This document shows, piece after piece, positions 45,897 to 55,414 of a DNA stretch of 64,000 nt (its first letter is position 1; every line of letters begins with the position of its first letter). The position numbers and the translations under genes are program-made. The notes under the pieces were generated by a model that saw only the letters and a program-made list of their open reading frames with translations, ran no database searches and was not told where the DNA came from. Source of the stretch: Pseudomonadales bacterium (lineage in GTDB: Bacteria; Pseudomonadota; Gammaproteobacteria; Pseudomonadales; Ketobacteraceae); assembly GCA_002708905.1 (NCBI GenBank), contig PAPM01000034.1, positions 62,001 to 126,000 of the forward strand, given 5' to 3'.

Positions 45897-45921
45897 CAGA
45901 GCCCCATTTTTTGGGGCTCTG
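45897..45921. terminator. Hairpin between PstS-like copy B and the lipoprotein gene
   Basis: Arms CAGAGCCCC (45897-45905) and GGGGCTCTG (45913-45921) flank ATTTTTT. The stem is strong but there is no good T-run after it, so it is a likely but imperfect bidirectional terminator between convergent genes. Confidence 0.6.
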
Positions 45922-45929
45922 GTCAACTA

Positions 45930-46916
45930 TTACTCTGTAGCCGAACACCCGCCGAGCCCCAGGGCATCGATGTCCACCTTCACCAGCTGATTACCCCGAC
46001 TTGCCTGCAATCCCCGGCTTTCCGTCACCAGCACCTCCCCAGGTTGGAACCCGTTACCGGGTTGCCCCAAAACAGCGGACGGGCTGCTCAAGCCACCTGC
46101 AGAAATAACGGGATCAGAACCATCATCCGGCACATACACCAGCCGCCCCTTCACAAAATCGGTAATCAGGAAACCGTCACGGTAACGATCAAAATCATCC
46201 AGCACCGTAAGATTCTTAAACAGGATTTCGGCCTGTCCGGGTGAACCATCGGCCAGCAGCGGAATCCGCTTGAAAAAACCGATATCGGTGAGATAGACGT
46301 TCCCATCAACCACTCTCACACCATTGGCTGCATACACTTCCTGCTGCGGTCCGATCCAATGGGGCTGGTAATCCGTCAATACAGGCTGCCCGGAGCTGAA
46401 ATCAAAAGTCGCCTTGCTGACCCCGCCCAGCGCCACGAAAAAATCTTCATCCGCGATCAGGATGGCATCTTGCCCGGGTAGGGTATCCAACCCATTGGGA
46501 AACTGGAATCCACTGAGTTCCATCACCGAAACCACGCGTTCGTCAATGAGCGAGTAAGCCTTGAGATAGCCCGCCTCACTGAACTTCAGATCCTTCAGCT
46601 GCAATCCGGACGACGTGGCACAGACAAAGAAAAGCCAATCATTAAGCTCCGCCAAACCCGCGAAGTAAGCGCATTCGGGATCCGATACAACCGCAGTCGC
46701 TGCGAAGGCCTGCCCACTCTGATCCAGGCGATAGAGCGCGTCTTTACCGGTTATGAAAATCCTGCCGTCACTCACCCGGCGAATGTTTTCAGCCGAGGGA
46801 ATATCCACCAACGGCGTTTTGGGCAAGCAGCCAGAGAGAAGCAGTACGGATATGGACAAAAAGAATAGACGTGCGGGCCCAGATAACCCCACCCGGCCTT
46901 GGGACTGATACTTCAT
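45930..46916 (-). CDS. Putative lipoprotein with beta-propeller-like repeats
   Basis: A lipoprotein signal with lipobox LLSGC (cysteine at about 30) implies acylation and anchoring in the envelope. The 328 residues contain repeated short beta segments such as DGRIFITGKDALYRLD, DAILIADEDFFVAL, DGNVYLTDIGFFKRIPLL and DGFLITDFVKGRLVYV. They recall SMP-30/gluconolactonase or NHL-type propellers; catalytic metal residues could not be placed, so enzyme activity is not claimed. It is convergent with the PstS-like copy B and not obviously part of its transcript. A 127-base gap separates it from pmbA. Confidence 0.65.
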   Translation of the reverse strand: MKYQSQGRVGLSGPARLFFLSISVLLLSGCLPKTPLVDIPSAENIRRVSDGRIFITGKDALYRLDQSGQAFAATAVVSDPECAYFAGLAELNDWLFFVCATSSGLQLKDLKFSEAGYLKAYSLIDERVVSVMELSGFQFPNGLDTLPGQDAILIADEDFFVALGGVSKATFDFSSGQPVLTDYQPHWIGPQQEVYAANGVRVVDGNVYLTDIGFFKRIPLLADGSPGQAEILFKNLTVLDDFDRYRDGFLITDFVKGRLVYVPDDGSDPVISAGGLSSPSAVLGQPGNGFQPGEVLVTESRGLQASRGNQLVKVDIDALGLGGCSATE

Positions 46917-47043
46917 CCTTGAAACCTCAATATTGTTATTGTTCTTGTTGTATCGAACAGGCCGGCCCGGCCATTATGACAACAATCGCTGTCAGTTTAT
47001 TGATTGAAGCAGGGCCCTGTCAATCGCGGGGGCGGTCTATGGT

Positions 47044-48393
47044 TCAGCAACGTTCACTTCGCTTTCCCGCGACCGTCATGTTGTTCACCAGAATAGAGCC
47101 AACCTGGACGTTGCCCCGCGCATCAATGTCGTCACCTATGCCCCGCAGATTCAGGAACATATCTTTGAGGTTGGCGGCGACGGTCACTTCCGAGACCGGA
47201 AACTGGATCTCGCCGTTTTCCACCCAGAACCCGGCGGCACCCCGGGAGTAATGACCGGTCACAATGTTGACGCCCTGCCCCATCACATCCGTCACCAACA
47301 ATCCGGTGCCCATCATCGTCAGAAGTTCGTTCAGAGAGTGGGTGGAAGTGCAGCGCAGGTTGCGAACCCCACCGGCGTTGGCGGTACTTTCCAGCCCCAG
47401 ACGGCGGGCGGAGTAGGTACCCAACACATAGCGCTTGAGCACACCCTGCTCCACGAAATGCTTGCCATAGGTGGCCAGGCCATCCCCATCAACACCGGCA
47501 CTGGCCGGTCCCTGCAGCAGGTGTGGCTGTTCGTAGATGTCCATCCATTCTGGAAACAACGTTTGCCCCAGAGTATTCTCCAAAAACGAAGAATGACGAT
47601 ATAAGCTGCCACCGGAAATGGCACCGATAAAATGTCCCAATAATCCTCCTGCGATCTCAGGGGCGTACATCACCGGAAACTCACCGGTGGGAACGGTTCG
47701 ACTACCCAGTTTGCGGGAGGCTCTCTCAGCGGCTTTAGCACCCACTTCAGCACCATCCTGCAGTTGATCCGGCAAGCGATGGGAATAGGACCAGCCGCCG
47801 CGCTCCATGGTCTCGCCCTTGTTGTCACTCCGGGAGGCGATCAACGCACAGCTGATGCCATGGCGGCTTTGGGGATAGGCCACAACCAGGCCATGGCTGT
47901 TGCCATAGGCACGCACCGAGTCCGATGTTCCCACATGGGCGCCATCGCTGGTCTTGATATGAGGCCGGGACAAACCCGCCGCCTCACAGGCCTGCGCCAT
48001 TTTGATAGCCTGCTCGGGATTAATGCCCCAGTGATGATACAAATCCAAGTCGGGTATTTCCTTCGCCATCCGATCTGCATCCGCCAGTCCGGAACATTCA
48101 TCCGGCGCGGTGTAGCTGGCCACGTCCAGAGCCGCCATCACCGCCCGCTCAATGGCGGCGTCGGAAAAGTCTGAAGTGGAGGCACTGCCTTTGCTCTTGC
48201 CCCGATACACCGTAATGCCAAAGCCATGATTGCGGGTGAACTCCACCTTGTCCACATCACCGTTGCGCACGCTCACCGCCAGTCCCTGATCCTGATAGGC
48301 CCCCACCTCTGCAGTGGCTTGATGTTTATCGGCAATGCTCAGGGCCAGACGAATTCGATCCTGTAATGTGCGTAACTCGCGTTCAATATCCAT
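47044..48393 (-). CDS. pmbA: Metalloprotease-related protein PmbA/TldE
   Basis: PmbA pairs with TldD to form a heterodimeric protease that processes microcin B17 and CcdA in E. coli. The ATG at 48393 gives MDIERELRTLQDRIRLALSI and 449 residues, the normal length. A longer in-frame reading to 48789 overlaps yjgA and is rejected. Typical parts are GFGITVYRGKSKGSASTSDFS, GGSLYRHSSFLENTLGQTLFP and STHSLNELLTMMGTGLLVTDVMGQGVN, in pieces. As in the family it lacks the HExxxH site, which TldD supplies. Confidence 0.95.
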   Translation of the reverse strand: MDIERELRTLQDRIRLALSIADKHQATAEVGAYQDQGLAVSVRNGDVDKVEFTRNHGFGITVYRGKSKGSASTSDFSDAAIERAVMAALDVASYTAPDECSGLADADRMAKEIPDLDLYHHWGINPEQAIKMAQACEAAGLSRPHIKTSDGAHVGTSDSVRAYGNSHGLVVAYPQSRHGISCALIASRSDNKGETMERGGWSYSHRLPDQLQDGAEVGAKAAERASRKLGSRTVPTGEFPVMYAPEIAGGLLGHFIGAISGGSLYRHSSFLENTLGQTLFPEWMDIYEQPHLLQGPASAGVDGDGLATYGKHFVEQGVLKRYVLGTYSARRLGLESTANAGGVRNLRCTSTHSLNELLTMMGTGLLVTDVMGQGVNIVTGHYSRGAAGFWVENGEIQFPVSEVTVAANLKDMFLNLRGIGDDIDARGNVQVGSILVNNMTVAGKRSERC

Positions 48394-48468
48394 TAACACC
48401 CTCGGACGATGAATGACAGCTGTGATATGATTGGCTTCCTCAACAGTATAACCGCAACACCCTGTGAT

Positions 48469-49005
48469 ATGGCCAAATTCGACGACATCGAGTCTTTTGA
48501 AGAAGACGATCTCCCACCCAGCAAATCCTCCATCAAACGGGAAGCCGAGCGCCTGAAGAAAATCGGCGAAAAGCTGCTGGAGCTGAGTGATTCTCTGCTG
48601 GAAACCTTTAACCTGGATGACCGATTGGCCCAGGCCATTGCCGAAGGCAAACGCATCAAGAGTCGGGAAGGTCTGCGACGGCATAAGCAGTACATCGGCA
48701 AGGTGATGCGGGATATGGATACCGAAGCGCTGGAAGCCCGGCTGCAGGAAATTGAAAACGCCCATACCCTCAACACCCGCGCCTTCCATGAATTGGAGAC
48801 GCTACGGGATGAACTGATCAAGGGTGATAACAGTGCCGTTGGCAACGTGATTGAGCGTTTTCCCGGTGTGGACACCCAGAAACTGCGCCAGTTAGTGCGG
48901 AACGCCAAAAAGGAGCAGCAGGCCAACGATAGCTCCCAGGACAAACCGGAAACCGCCCATGCCCGCAAATTGTTTCGTTTTTTACGGGACACCAGCGGCA
49001 ATTAA
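48469..49005 (+). CDS. yjgA: DUF615 ribosome-associated protein YjgA (DarP-like)
   Basis: YjgA is a 50S-assembly-associated protein (named DarP in later E. coli work). The helical core matches the family: SKSSIKREAERLKKIGEKLLEL, then RIKSREGLRRHKQYIGKVMRDMD, in pieces, HELETLRDELI, QKLRQLVRNAKKEQ and the final ARKLFRFLRD. The ATG at 48469 gives 178 residues, close to the usual 180. An in-frame ATG at 48409 would add 20 residues and lie 16 bases from the divergent pmbA start. Neither start has a clear ribosome site, so the start is uncertain. Confidence 0.88.
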   Translation: MAKFDDIESFEEDDLPPSKSSIKREAERLKKIGEKLLELSDSLLETFNLDDRLAQAIAEGKRIKSREGLRRHKQYIGKVMRDMDTEALEARLQEIENAHTLNTRAFHELETLRDELIKGDNSAVGNVIERFPGVDTQKLRQLVRNAKKEQQANDSSQDKPETAHARKLFRFLRDTSGN

Positions 49006-49026
49006 AAGCATTCCAGAGAGTGCAGA

Positions 49027-50466
49027 CTAGCGGGTGCCACCCACCACCAACTCGTCCACTTTTAAAGTCGGTTGGCCTACGCCCACCGGCACCGATTGAC
49101 CTTCCTTACCACAGGTACCCACCCCCTTGTCCAGAGCGAGATCATTGCCCAGCATGGACACCTTGGACATGGCTTCCGGGCCATTACCGATCAGCGTGGC
49201 CCCTTTCACCGGTGCGGTGATCTTGCCGTCTTCAATGAGATAAGCCTCACTGGCCGCAAACACAAATTTACCGGAGGTGATATCCACCTGCCCGCCACCG
49301 AAATTTACCGCATACAGCCCCTTCTTGACGGAACGGATGATGTCTTCAGGATCATCTTCACCGGGCAACAGGTAGGTATTGGTCATCCGCGGCATGGGTA
49401 AATGGGAATAGGATTCCCGGCGCCCGTTGCCGGTGAGCGCATGCCCCATCAGACGGGCATTGTGCTTGTCCTGCATATATCCCTGCAACACGCCCTTTTC
49501 CACCAGAGTGGTGTACTGTGTCGGTGTACCTTCATCGTCCACCGTTAACGAGCCCCGCAAGTTCTGGAGCGTACCGTCATCCACGATGGTGCAGAGTTCA
49601 CTGGCAACACTGGTGCCGATACGGCCGGAAAAATTGGAGGTGCCCTTGCGATTGAAGTCGCCTTCCAGGCCATGTCCCACCGCTTCATGCAACAGGACCC
49701 CGGGCCAACCGGAACCCAACACCACGGGCATGGTACCGGCCGGGGCATCAATGGCTTCCAGGTTCACCTGGGCCATTTTGATGGCATCCTCAACGTATTT
49801 TGCCACCGCAGCATCATCAAACTGCCCATAGCCGGCCCGACCACCGCCGCCGCCGTTACCCCGCTCCTTGCGGCCGTTTTTTTCCAACACCAGGCTGACA
49901 CTGAATCGCACCAACGGTCGCACGTCCGCCGCCAGGGTGCCATCAGTGGCCAATACCAGAACGGTTTTCCAGGAGCCCACCAAACTGACGCTGACGTCCA
50001 CCACATTGGGATCCATCTCGCGGGCAAGTGCATCCGCCTTCTGCAGCAGCGCCACTTTGGCGTCAGGTCCCAATGTGTCCAAAGGATTTACCATTTGGTA
50101 CAAAGGACTGTGAGATACCGAGTGAATGGCCGAGATCTTGTTACCACCGCCGGTGGCAATGGATGAAGCGGCAACGGCAGCCTTCTTTATCGATTCCAGA
50201 TCCACCTGGTCAGAATAGGAAAACCCGGTTTTTTCGCCACAGAGAGCGCGCACGCCGACGCCACCGCCCACACTGAAGCTGCCGTCCTTAACGATGCTGT
50301 CTTCCAGACTCCAGGATTCTGAAACAGTTCTCTCAAAGTACAAGTCAGCAAAATTCGCCCCCTTTGCCAGCATGGATTCCAACACCGGGACCAGCCCCGC
50401 TTCATCCAGCGCGCCGGGAAGCCACAACGTATTCTGAGCCTGTTGCAGTAACTGATTTGAACTCAT
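49027..50466 (-). CDS. tldD: Metalloprotease TldD
   Basis: TldD is the catalytic half of the TldD/TldE heterodimer. The zinc site HEAVGH (HExxxH) lies at about 260-265. Other family stretches are [29 protein letters not shown], in pieces, and [21 protein letters not shown] near 385. The 479 residues match. It is the last gene of a minus-strand run, rng-yhdP-nit-tldD, with its ATG overlapping the amidase stop by four bases. yjgA lies between it and its partner pmbA. Confidence 0.96.
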   Translation of the reverse strand: MSSNQLLQQAQNTLWLPGALDEAGLVPVLESMLAKGANFADLYFERTVSESWSLEDSIVKDGSFSVGGGVGVRALCGEKTGFSYSDQVDLESIKKAAVAASSIATGGGNKISAIHSVSHSPLYQMVNPLDTLGPDAKVALLQKADALAREMDPNVVDVSVSLVGSWKTVLVLATDGTLAADVRPLVRFSVSLVLEKNGRKERGNGGGGGRAGYGQFDDAAVAKYVEDAIKMAQVNLEAIDAPAGTMPVVLGSGWPGVLLHEAVGHGLEGDFNRKGTSNFSGRIGTSVASELCTIVDDGTLQNLRGSLTVDDEGTPTQYTTLVEKGVLQGYMQDKHNARLMGHALTGNGRRESYSHLPMPRMTNTYLLPGEDDPEDIIRSVKKGLYAVNFGGGQVDITSGKFVFAASEAYLIEDGKITAPVKGATLIGNGPEAMSKVSMLGNDLALDKGVGTCGKEGQSVPVGVGQPTLKVDELVVGGTR

Positions 50467-51311
50467 GACAGCTCCGTTTTACCAAATCGTTTGTGTTGCT
50501 GGGTGGGCATGGCAGCACGAATTTCCTGTTGCCAATCCAGATCCAGATCCGCCAGCACCAAGCCCGGTCCGGTTTCCAACTGTGACAACACCGTGCCCCA
50601 GGGGTCCACGATCATACTGTGACCCCAGGTCTGGCGTTTTTCGGAATGCTGTCCACCTTGATCCGGGGCGATCACAAAGGCCTGGTTTTCAATGGCCCGG
50701 GCACGCAACAGGGTTTCCCAATGGGCTTCCCCTGTGCGGTAGGTAAAGGCCGATGGTACCGTGAAAAGGGTGGCACCCGCAGTCGCCAACCGCTGATAGA
50801 GTTCAGGAAAGCGCAAGTCATAACACACCGTCAGTCCCACCGTCCCAGCCGCTGTGGTGGAAGTCACCCAGTCAGCCCCCGCTTCGATCACCCGGGATTC
50901 CTTGTACTGGCCCTGCTGATCGTTTACCGAGACATCGAACAGGTGAATCTTGTCGTAGCGCGCGCACAACTCTCCATTCGCATTGTAATGCAATGAGGTT
51001 GCCGTCACCCGCTTGCCCGATACCGGAGCGCCATCCATTCTTTGCCGCATGGGAATGGTTCCACCGACGATGTCCATTGCCAGCTTTTGCGCCTGCTGTT
51101 GGAGGAAACCGGAAAACATCCGGGTTTGTTGCTCTTCCTCGCCCCAGCGATACAGGTTATCGCTGTCCAACACCGCAAAATTCTCCGGCAGTACCGCCAG
51201 AGCGGCGCCCTGCTCCGCCGCCTGCAGCAACAGTTGTTCCGCTGTTTTCAGATTATTTTCAACATCGAAGTTACTCACCATCTGGATGGCGGCGACACGA
51301 ACCAAGCTCAC
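50463..51311 (-). CDS. Carbon-nitrogen hydrolase (nitrilase family, Nit1/YbeM-like)
   Basis: The catalytic triad is visible: E43 in LPENFA, K121 in YDKIHLFDV and C163 in [14 protein letters not shown]. The group with LPENF and KIHLFD includes deaminated-glutathione amidases (Nit1), which repair a glutathione by-product, so that role is likely but not certain. The 282 residues match. Four-base overlaps with yhdP upstream and tldD downstream indicate translational coupling in a conserved operon. Confidence 0.9.
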   Translation of the reverse strand: MSLVRVAAIQMVSNFDVENNLKTAEQLLLQAAEQGAALAVLPENFAVLDSDNLYRWGEEEQQTRMFSGFLQQQAQKLAMDIVGGTIPMRQRMDGAPVSGKRVTATSLHYNANGELCARYDKIHLFDVSVNDQQGQYKESRVIEAGADWVTSTTAAGTVGLTVCYDLRFPELYQRLATAGATLFTVPSAFTYRTGEAHWETLLRARAIENQAFVIAPDQGGQHSEKRQTWGHSMIVDPWGTVLSQLETGPGLVLADLDLDWQQEIRAAMPTQQHKRFGKTELS

Positions 51312-54300
51312 TGGGTTGCCTCCTGCGGTTCCCTGTTTTGCGTAGGCGTATTCGGGGGAGTTGCATCTTGGGGAAGCCCCTCCTGCGATGCACCAGGCGC
51401 TGGCTTGTCGCTGCGCATTACCGCCTCCCCCACCTGTTTGGGAATAATACTGAACGAGTCCTTCACCGAAATCTCGGGCTGATCAAAGGTGCCTTTAATA
51501 TCGTACTTGATCGTGGTGAGTTTATCGAATTGATCACCAAACATCTTTTCCACCACAAAGGCGGTGGCCGCAGCCGGTACGCCACCGATTACCGCAGCGG
51601 GCAATACCAGATTTCTGGTCACAGGCAGTGTCACATCCAACCCCATGCTCAGTGCCTCATGCTCAACATCGACTTTGCCTTCCGCGTTCATTTTGATGGA
51701 AGGGGAATTCAGTTTTACACGGGAGAGATGCAGTACACCTCGATCCAGTTTGATATCACCACTGAATTCATCGTAAACCATTTCTGATTCACTAAGATCG
51801 TCGAAGTCCAATTGCAGACGACGCATGAGGGTTTCGAAGTTCAGCAGTCCCCATAATTTACCGGCGGCATTGGAGCTGACGTTATAAAATACGCCGCTCT
51901 TCAATTTTACCGAAACGTCTCCTGCTAACCTTGACAGGGCAAATTCGAACGGTGCTCCGGGCCAGGACACATCGCCCTTTGCCTCGGCACTTTTGCTGCT
52001 CAGGGTTGGTGTGCCGCCCATGGCCTTGATCGCATCGGCGGCATTAGCGGCAGCGGCTCTGCCCACAAAGCGCGTTCTGCGCTGACCCGCTTGGGATTCG
52101 GTCCAATGAGCCTGACCTCGCAACGTCACACCATCCAGCTGAGCGTTCAGATTATTGACCTGCATGCCATTGGCTGTCGGTTGCGCCTGTAAGGTCCAGC
52201 GCCCGAACCGGGCCTCTCCTACGGTAAACTGATCAATACTGACATTCATCGGCGGCAGGGTAGCGGGTGATACATCGGCAGGCTGCCAGTTATCACTATC
52301 CGATGAAGACTCGGCCACTTCTTTTGCACCACTCACATGCAACCGCTCCAGGTTGATGACTAATGGCTGTGTCTGCTTGCTTAAATTCTCCCAGGGACCA
52401 AATAAATAGTCCGGTAGCTCCAGCTTACCGGTTGCCAGATCGTTATTGAGCCAGACATGCCAATAACCCTGGCCGCGGGTCATGCGCAGATCCGTTTGCC
52501 CGAAAGGGAACCCCTGCAAGGTCAGGTCATGGATTCTCAGTTCGGAATCATCCAGCATGGAGACAATGTCGTTTTGCTGGTTATCTGCTCCCGGGGTTAC
52601 AGCGTCCGTTCCTTTGGGCTGTACATTGGGCTGCGCTTTGGACTGCAACAGGGGCTTCCATTCCTGATCATCAAACCGGGTTAAGGTTCCTTTTACTTGC
52701 AGAATATCTGAGCTCGGCAATGCAGCTTCTCCCGACCCAAGTAAAATGGCGCCACGTTGTAAGCCCTGCTCTCCCAACAAGAGCGCAACGTTGCCGACTT
52801 CCCCGTATTGAATATTCAGCTCAGACGGGGTTGTCCCCAAGTCCATTTTCAGATTGAACAGCCGTTTGTTGTTGGCCTGTTTGCCAAATGGTTCAGGGGC
52901 ATTGACTACCACTTTTTCCAGCTGACTGCGAATCGTCAGTTGCGGCGATGTTTTATGGCCAGGGCTTTGGGCAGTGAGCGGAATAGAAACCAACGCACTG
53001 TAATCCAAGGGGCCAGCGGCCAGCTCCAGGAAAGGTATTTCCCGCCAGTTGCGTATGGCCTTGACTGAACTGTTGCCATCAAACTCCAGCTGCACCGATT
53101 TGCCTTTTTGCTTTCCGACAGTTTTCATCTTGCCTTGCAACTGACCACCCAGGAACCTGCCCTCAATTTTCCGGGCGGATAATCCTTGCTGCAAATCAAA
53201 CTGAACCTCTGCATTGGCATCAGAAAGAGTAAGATTCTGACTGGTAAGCCCCAGGGTACCCGCTCGCAACTGAACCTCTGTAGTGGATTGGATCTGATCC
53301 GAATACTCGGACTGCAGAGGCACGTCCAGGGAGAATTGAACCCCGACCTCACCCTGCAATGTAAGGTCTTCAATAAAATCTCCAATCTTCTGTCGCAACG
53401 GTGACTTCGCCAGAATCGTAAACGCCTGATCTGCCGGCCCCTCTGTCTCTGCTCGCACGCTCAGGATATGGGGTTCGTCTATTGTTCGGTCGTAGCGCGG
53501 CAATGTGACAGAAGCTGCCTTCACCTGCTGCCCATAATAAGTGCCTTCCAAAACCCGGGCATCCACTTCGCCCTGATCCACCACCACATCAGCAACCCCC
53601 TGCCTGACCGGCTCTTTCCAGTCAGGCAGAAACTGAAGTTCTGCATCCCGGGCGGTGAAGCCGAGTAACACACGGCGGAGTTCCGCTTCATCCCGCCGCA
53701 CAGGGCCATGCACCAGGATATCCCCGCGCATCAGATGGCCATCGACAATGGCTTCATCCAGCCACTTCAACAAAGATTCTTGAATGATGCCGGCGGGCAG
53801 ATAAAGGGATTTGTGCTTGCCGTCAGCGTTGCGCAGGGTAGCCTGCAGCTGCAGAAAAGGGCTGATGGTTTTGTCTTTGGGAACAGACAATGACATCTGG
53901 GTCGCCGATTGAGCATATTTGGAGTTAACGTACATCGGGCCGGACTGCAACCACCACTGGTCATCAAGATTACGTAGCAGAATATTGGCATCCACATAAT
54001 TGACAGTAAGCACATCCCGGAACAACTGTGGGTAATTTAATTCCAGATAGGTTTCATCCACCCGAAACAGGGTTAAACCCTTTTTGCCCCAGGCCCGCAT
54101 GTCCAGGTCATACAGGCCGGGAATAAACTTCCAGGGCCGATTCTGGAAGGCGTTCAGCGTTAAGGCAAAGCGATAGTCCGCAACTTCCTTATCGACTAAA
54201 AACAATTCTATGGCGACATCCTGCAGTTGCCCCGCCGGTCTCAGCTTGCTCAAGGTCTGGTGCAGTTGGGAATCGCGGGACTGGGTGCCCAGGTAATAAT

Positions 54301-55402
54301 TAACCCAGGGCTCAATATCCATGTCATCGATCTTGATACGATAGCGAATCTGCCCGTCTTGCTGAACGCTGGTCTGCAGGTTCATGAAACTGGGCATCCA
54401 TAAAAACCGCGAGGTCTGCATGCGGATATCCTGCAGATCCAGACGCCATTCCGTTAAATCGCCGGCCCAACGGGCCTTACCTTTCAGATCGAGAATATGC
54501 GGTGGCTTGATGTCGTTTTTACTGGAAAGCTCCACGTCATCAATGGCGAAGTCAGTAACAATTTCCTCAATGTCACCCGCCCGGAAATTGATCCAGGCGC
54601 TGGCGCCCCCCTGCAAACTCTGCAACGTTGCAGCGGAAATACTGCGGTTTTCCTCCGGTATCCAGGGCAACCAATCCGCGCCATCGGCGTGCAGGTACAA
54701 TCCTCCATTTAACGTCCCCTTACTAAACACGGAGCCACTGACTCTGCCTTTGAGAGCGAAGCGGAAATCACTGGGACCATGGGCCGTGAAATCACCCAAC
54801 ACATAACGCAACCGTTTACCCGCCTCAGTCCGGAACTCATGCAGCGTCAGAGTAACCGGTTCGCTATACAAATCGGCGACGACAAGACGACTGTTACGGA
54901 TTTCAATGCGCGGTTGGGCCAGGAGTTTATCCAGCAGCGGATTACTTTTGGCAGGCTTGTTGGTATCACCACTGTCTTCGGGAGATGGCGCAAAAGTATC
55001 GAATCCACCCAACACAATATGGCCATCCTGTGACCAGGCATGGCCTTCCGCGCCATCCACTCTCAGTCGCACACGGGGCTCCAGGCTGAAGAGTGAACGT
55101 AGCAGCAGGATTTCCAGATCCAAGGTTTCAATACGGGGCGCTTCAGACTCGGAGTTCGCCAGACGCACGGACACATTATTCAAGGTAAAGCGGGGGGCTA
55201 ACCCCTTCCAGCTGCCGGCAATGGATTCAAGCTCCACCTGCAAACCAAAACGTTGGTTTACAAACGCCAGGAGTTCCGGTTTGAAGTCATCAACCTGATA
55301 CACCAGTTCGCGGGCCACACCCACAAAGATGGCGGACAACACCACGAACACAACCACCAGGCTGAGGAGCCCGCGCACGACTCCGGACGCCACTCGTTTC
55401 AT
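51308..55402 (-). CDS. yhdP: AsmA-like envelope protein YhdP
   Basis: YhdP is a very large inner-membrane-anchored protein of the AsmA/TamB group that helps move phospholipids to the outer membrane. One N-terminal membrane segment (about 10-30) is followed by some 1,300 residues of repeating beta strands expected to form a long periplasmic groove. The C-terminal AsmA-like region holds GRAAAANAADAIKAMG and GVFYNVSSNAAGKLWGLLNFETLMRRL, in pieces. The tail is disordered and Pro/Gln rich. The 1364 residues fit (E. coli about 1266). Both Mla and YhdP, two phospholipid routes, are thus encoded in this window. Confidence 0.93.
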   Translation of the reverse strand: MKRVASGVVRGLLSLVVVFVVLSAIFVGVARELVYQVDDFKPELLAFVNQRFGLQVELESIAGSWKGLAPRFTLNNVSVRLANSESEAPRIETLDLEILLLRSLFSLEPRVRLRVDGAEGHAWSQDGHIVLGGFDTFAPSPEDSGDTNKPAKSNPLLDKLLAQPRIEIRNSRLVVADLYSEPVTLTLHEFRTEAGKRLRYVLGDFTAHGPSDFRFALKGRVSGSVFSKGTLNGGLYLHADGADWLPWIPEENRSISAATLQSLQGGASAWINFRAGDIEEIVTDFAIDDVELSSKNDIKPPHILDLKGKARWAGDLTEWRLDLQDIRMQTSRFLWMPSFMNLQTSVQQDGQIRYRIKIDDMDIEPWVNYYLGTQSRDSQLHQTLSKLRPAGQLQDVAIELFLVDKEVADYRFALTLNAFQNRPWKFIPGLYDLDMRAWGKKGLTLFRVDETYLELNYPQLFRDVLTVNYVDANILLRNLDDQWWLQSGPMYVNSKYAQSATQMSLSVPKDKTISPFLQLQATLRNADGKHKSLYLPAGIIQESLLKWLDEAIVDGHLMRGDILVHGPVRRDEAELRRVLLGFTARDAELQFLPDWKEPVRQGVADVVVDQGEVDARVLEGTYYGQQVKAASVTLPRYDRTIDEPHILSVRAETEGPADQAFTILAKSPLRQKIGDFIEDLTLQGEVGVQFSLDVPLQSEYSDQIQSTTEVQLRAGTLGLTSQNLTLSDANAEVQFDLQQGLSARKIEGRFLGGQLQGKMKTVGKQKGKSVQLEFDGNSSVKAIRNWREIPFLELAAGPLDYSALVSIPLTAQSPGHKTSPQLTIRSQLEKVVVNAPEPFGKQANNKRLFNLKMDLGTTPSELNIQYGEVGNVALLLGEQGLQRGAILLGSGEAALPSSDILQVKGTLTRFDDQEWKPLLQSKAQPNVQPKGTDAVTPGADNQQNDIVSMLDDSELRIHDLTLQGFPFGQTDLRMTRGQGYWHVWLNNDLATGKLELPDYLFGPWENLSKQTQPLVINLERLHVSGAKEVAESSSDSDNWQPADVSPATLPPMNVSIDQFTVGEARFGRWTLQAQPTANGMQVNNLNAQLDGVTLRGQAHWTESQAGQRRTRFVGRAAAANAADAIKAMGGTPTLSSKSAEAKGDVSWPGAPFEFALSRLAGDVSVKLKSGVFYNVSSNAAGKLWGLLNFETLMRRLQLDFDDLSESEMVYDEFSGDIKLDRGVLHLSRVKLNSPSIKMNAEGKVDVEHEALSMGLDVTLPVTRNLVLPAAVIGGVPAAATAFVVEKMFGDQFDKLTTIKYDIKGTFDQPEISVKDSFSIIPKQVGEAVMRSDKPAPGASQEGLPQDATPPNTPTQNREPQEATQ

Positions 55403-55414
55403 GAGGCACTCCTG

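Noticed and set aside
48394-48789. N-terminal extension of pmbA by 132 codons
   Set aside because: It is antisense to yjgA, lacks family similarity, and the ATG at 48393 gives the exact PmbA length and N-terminus.
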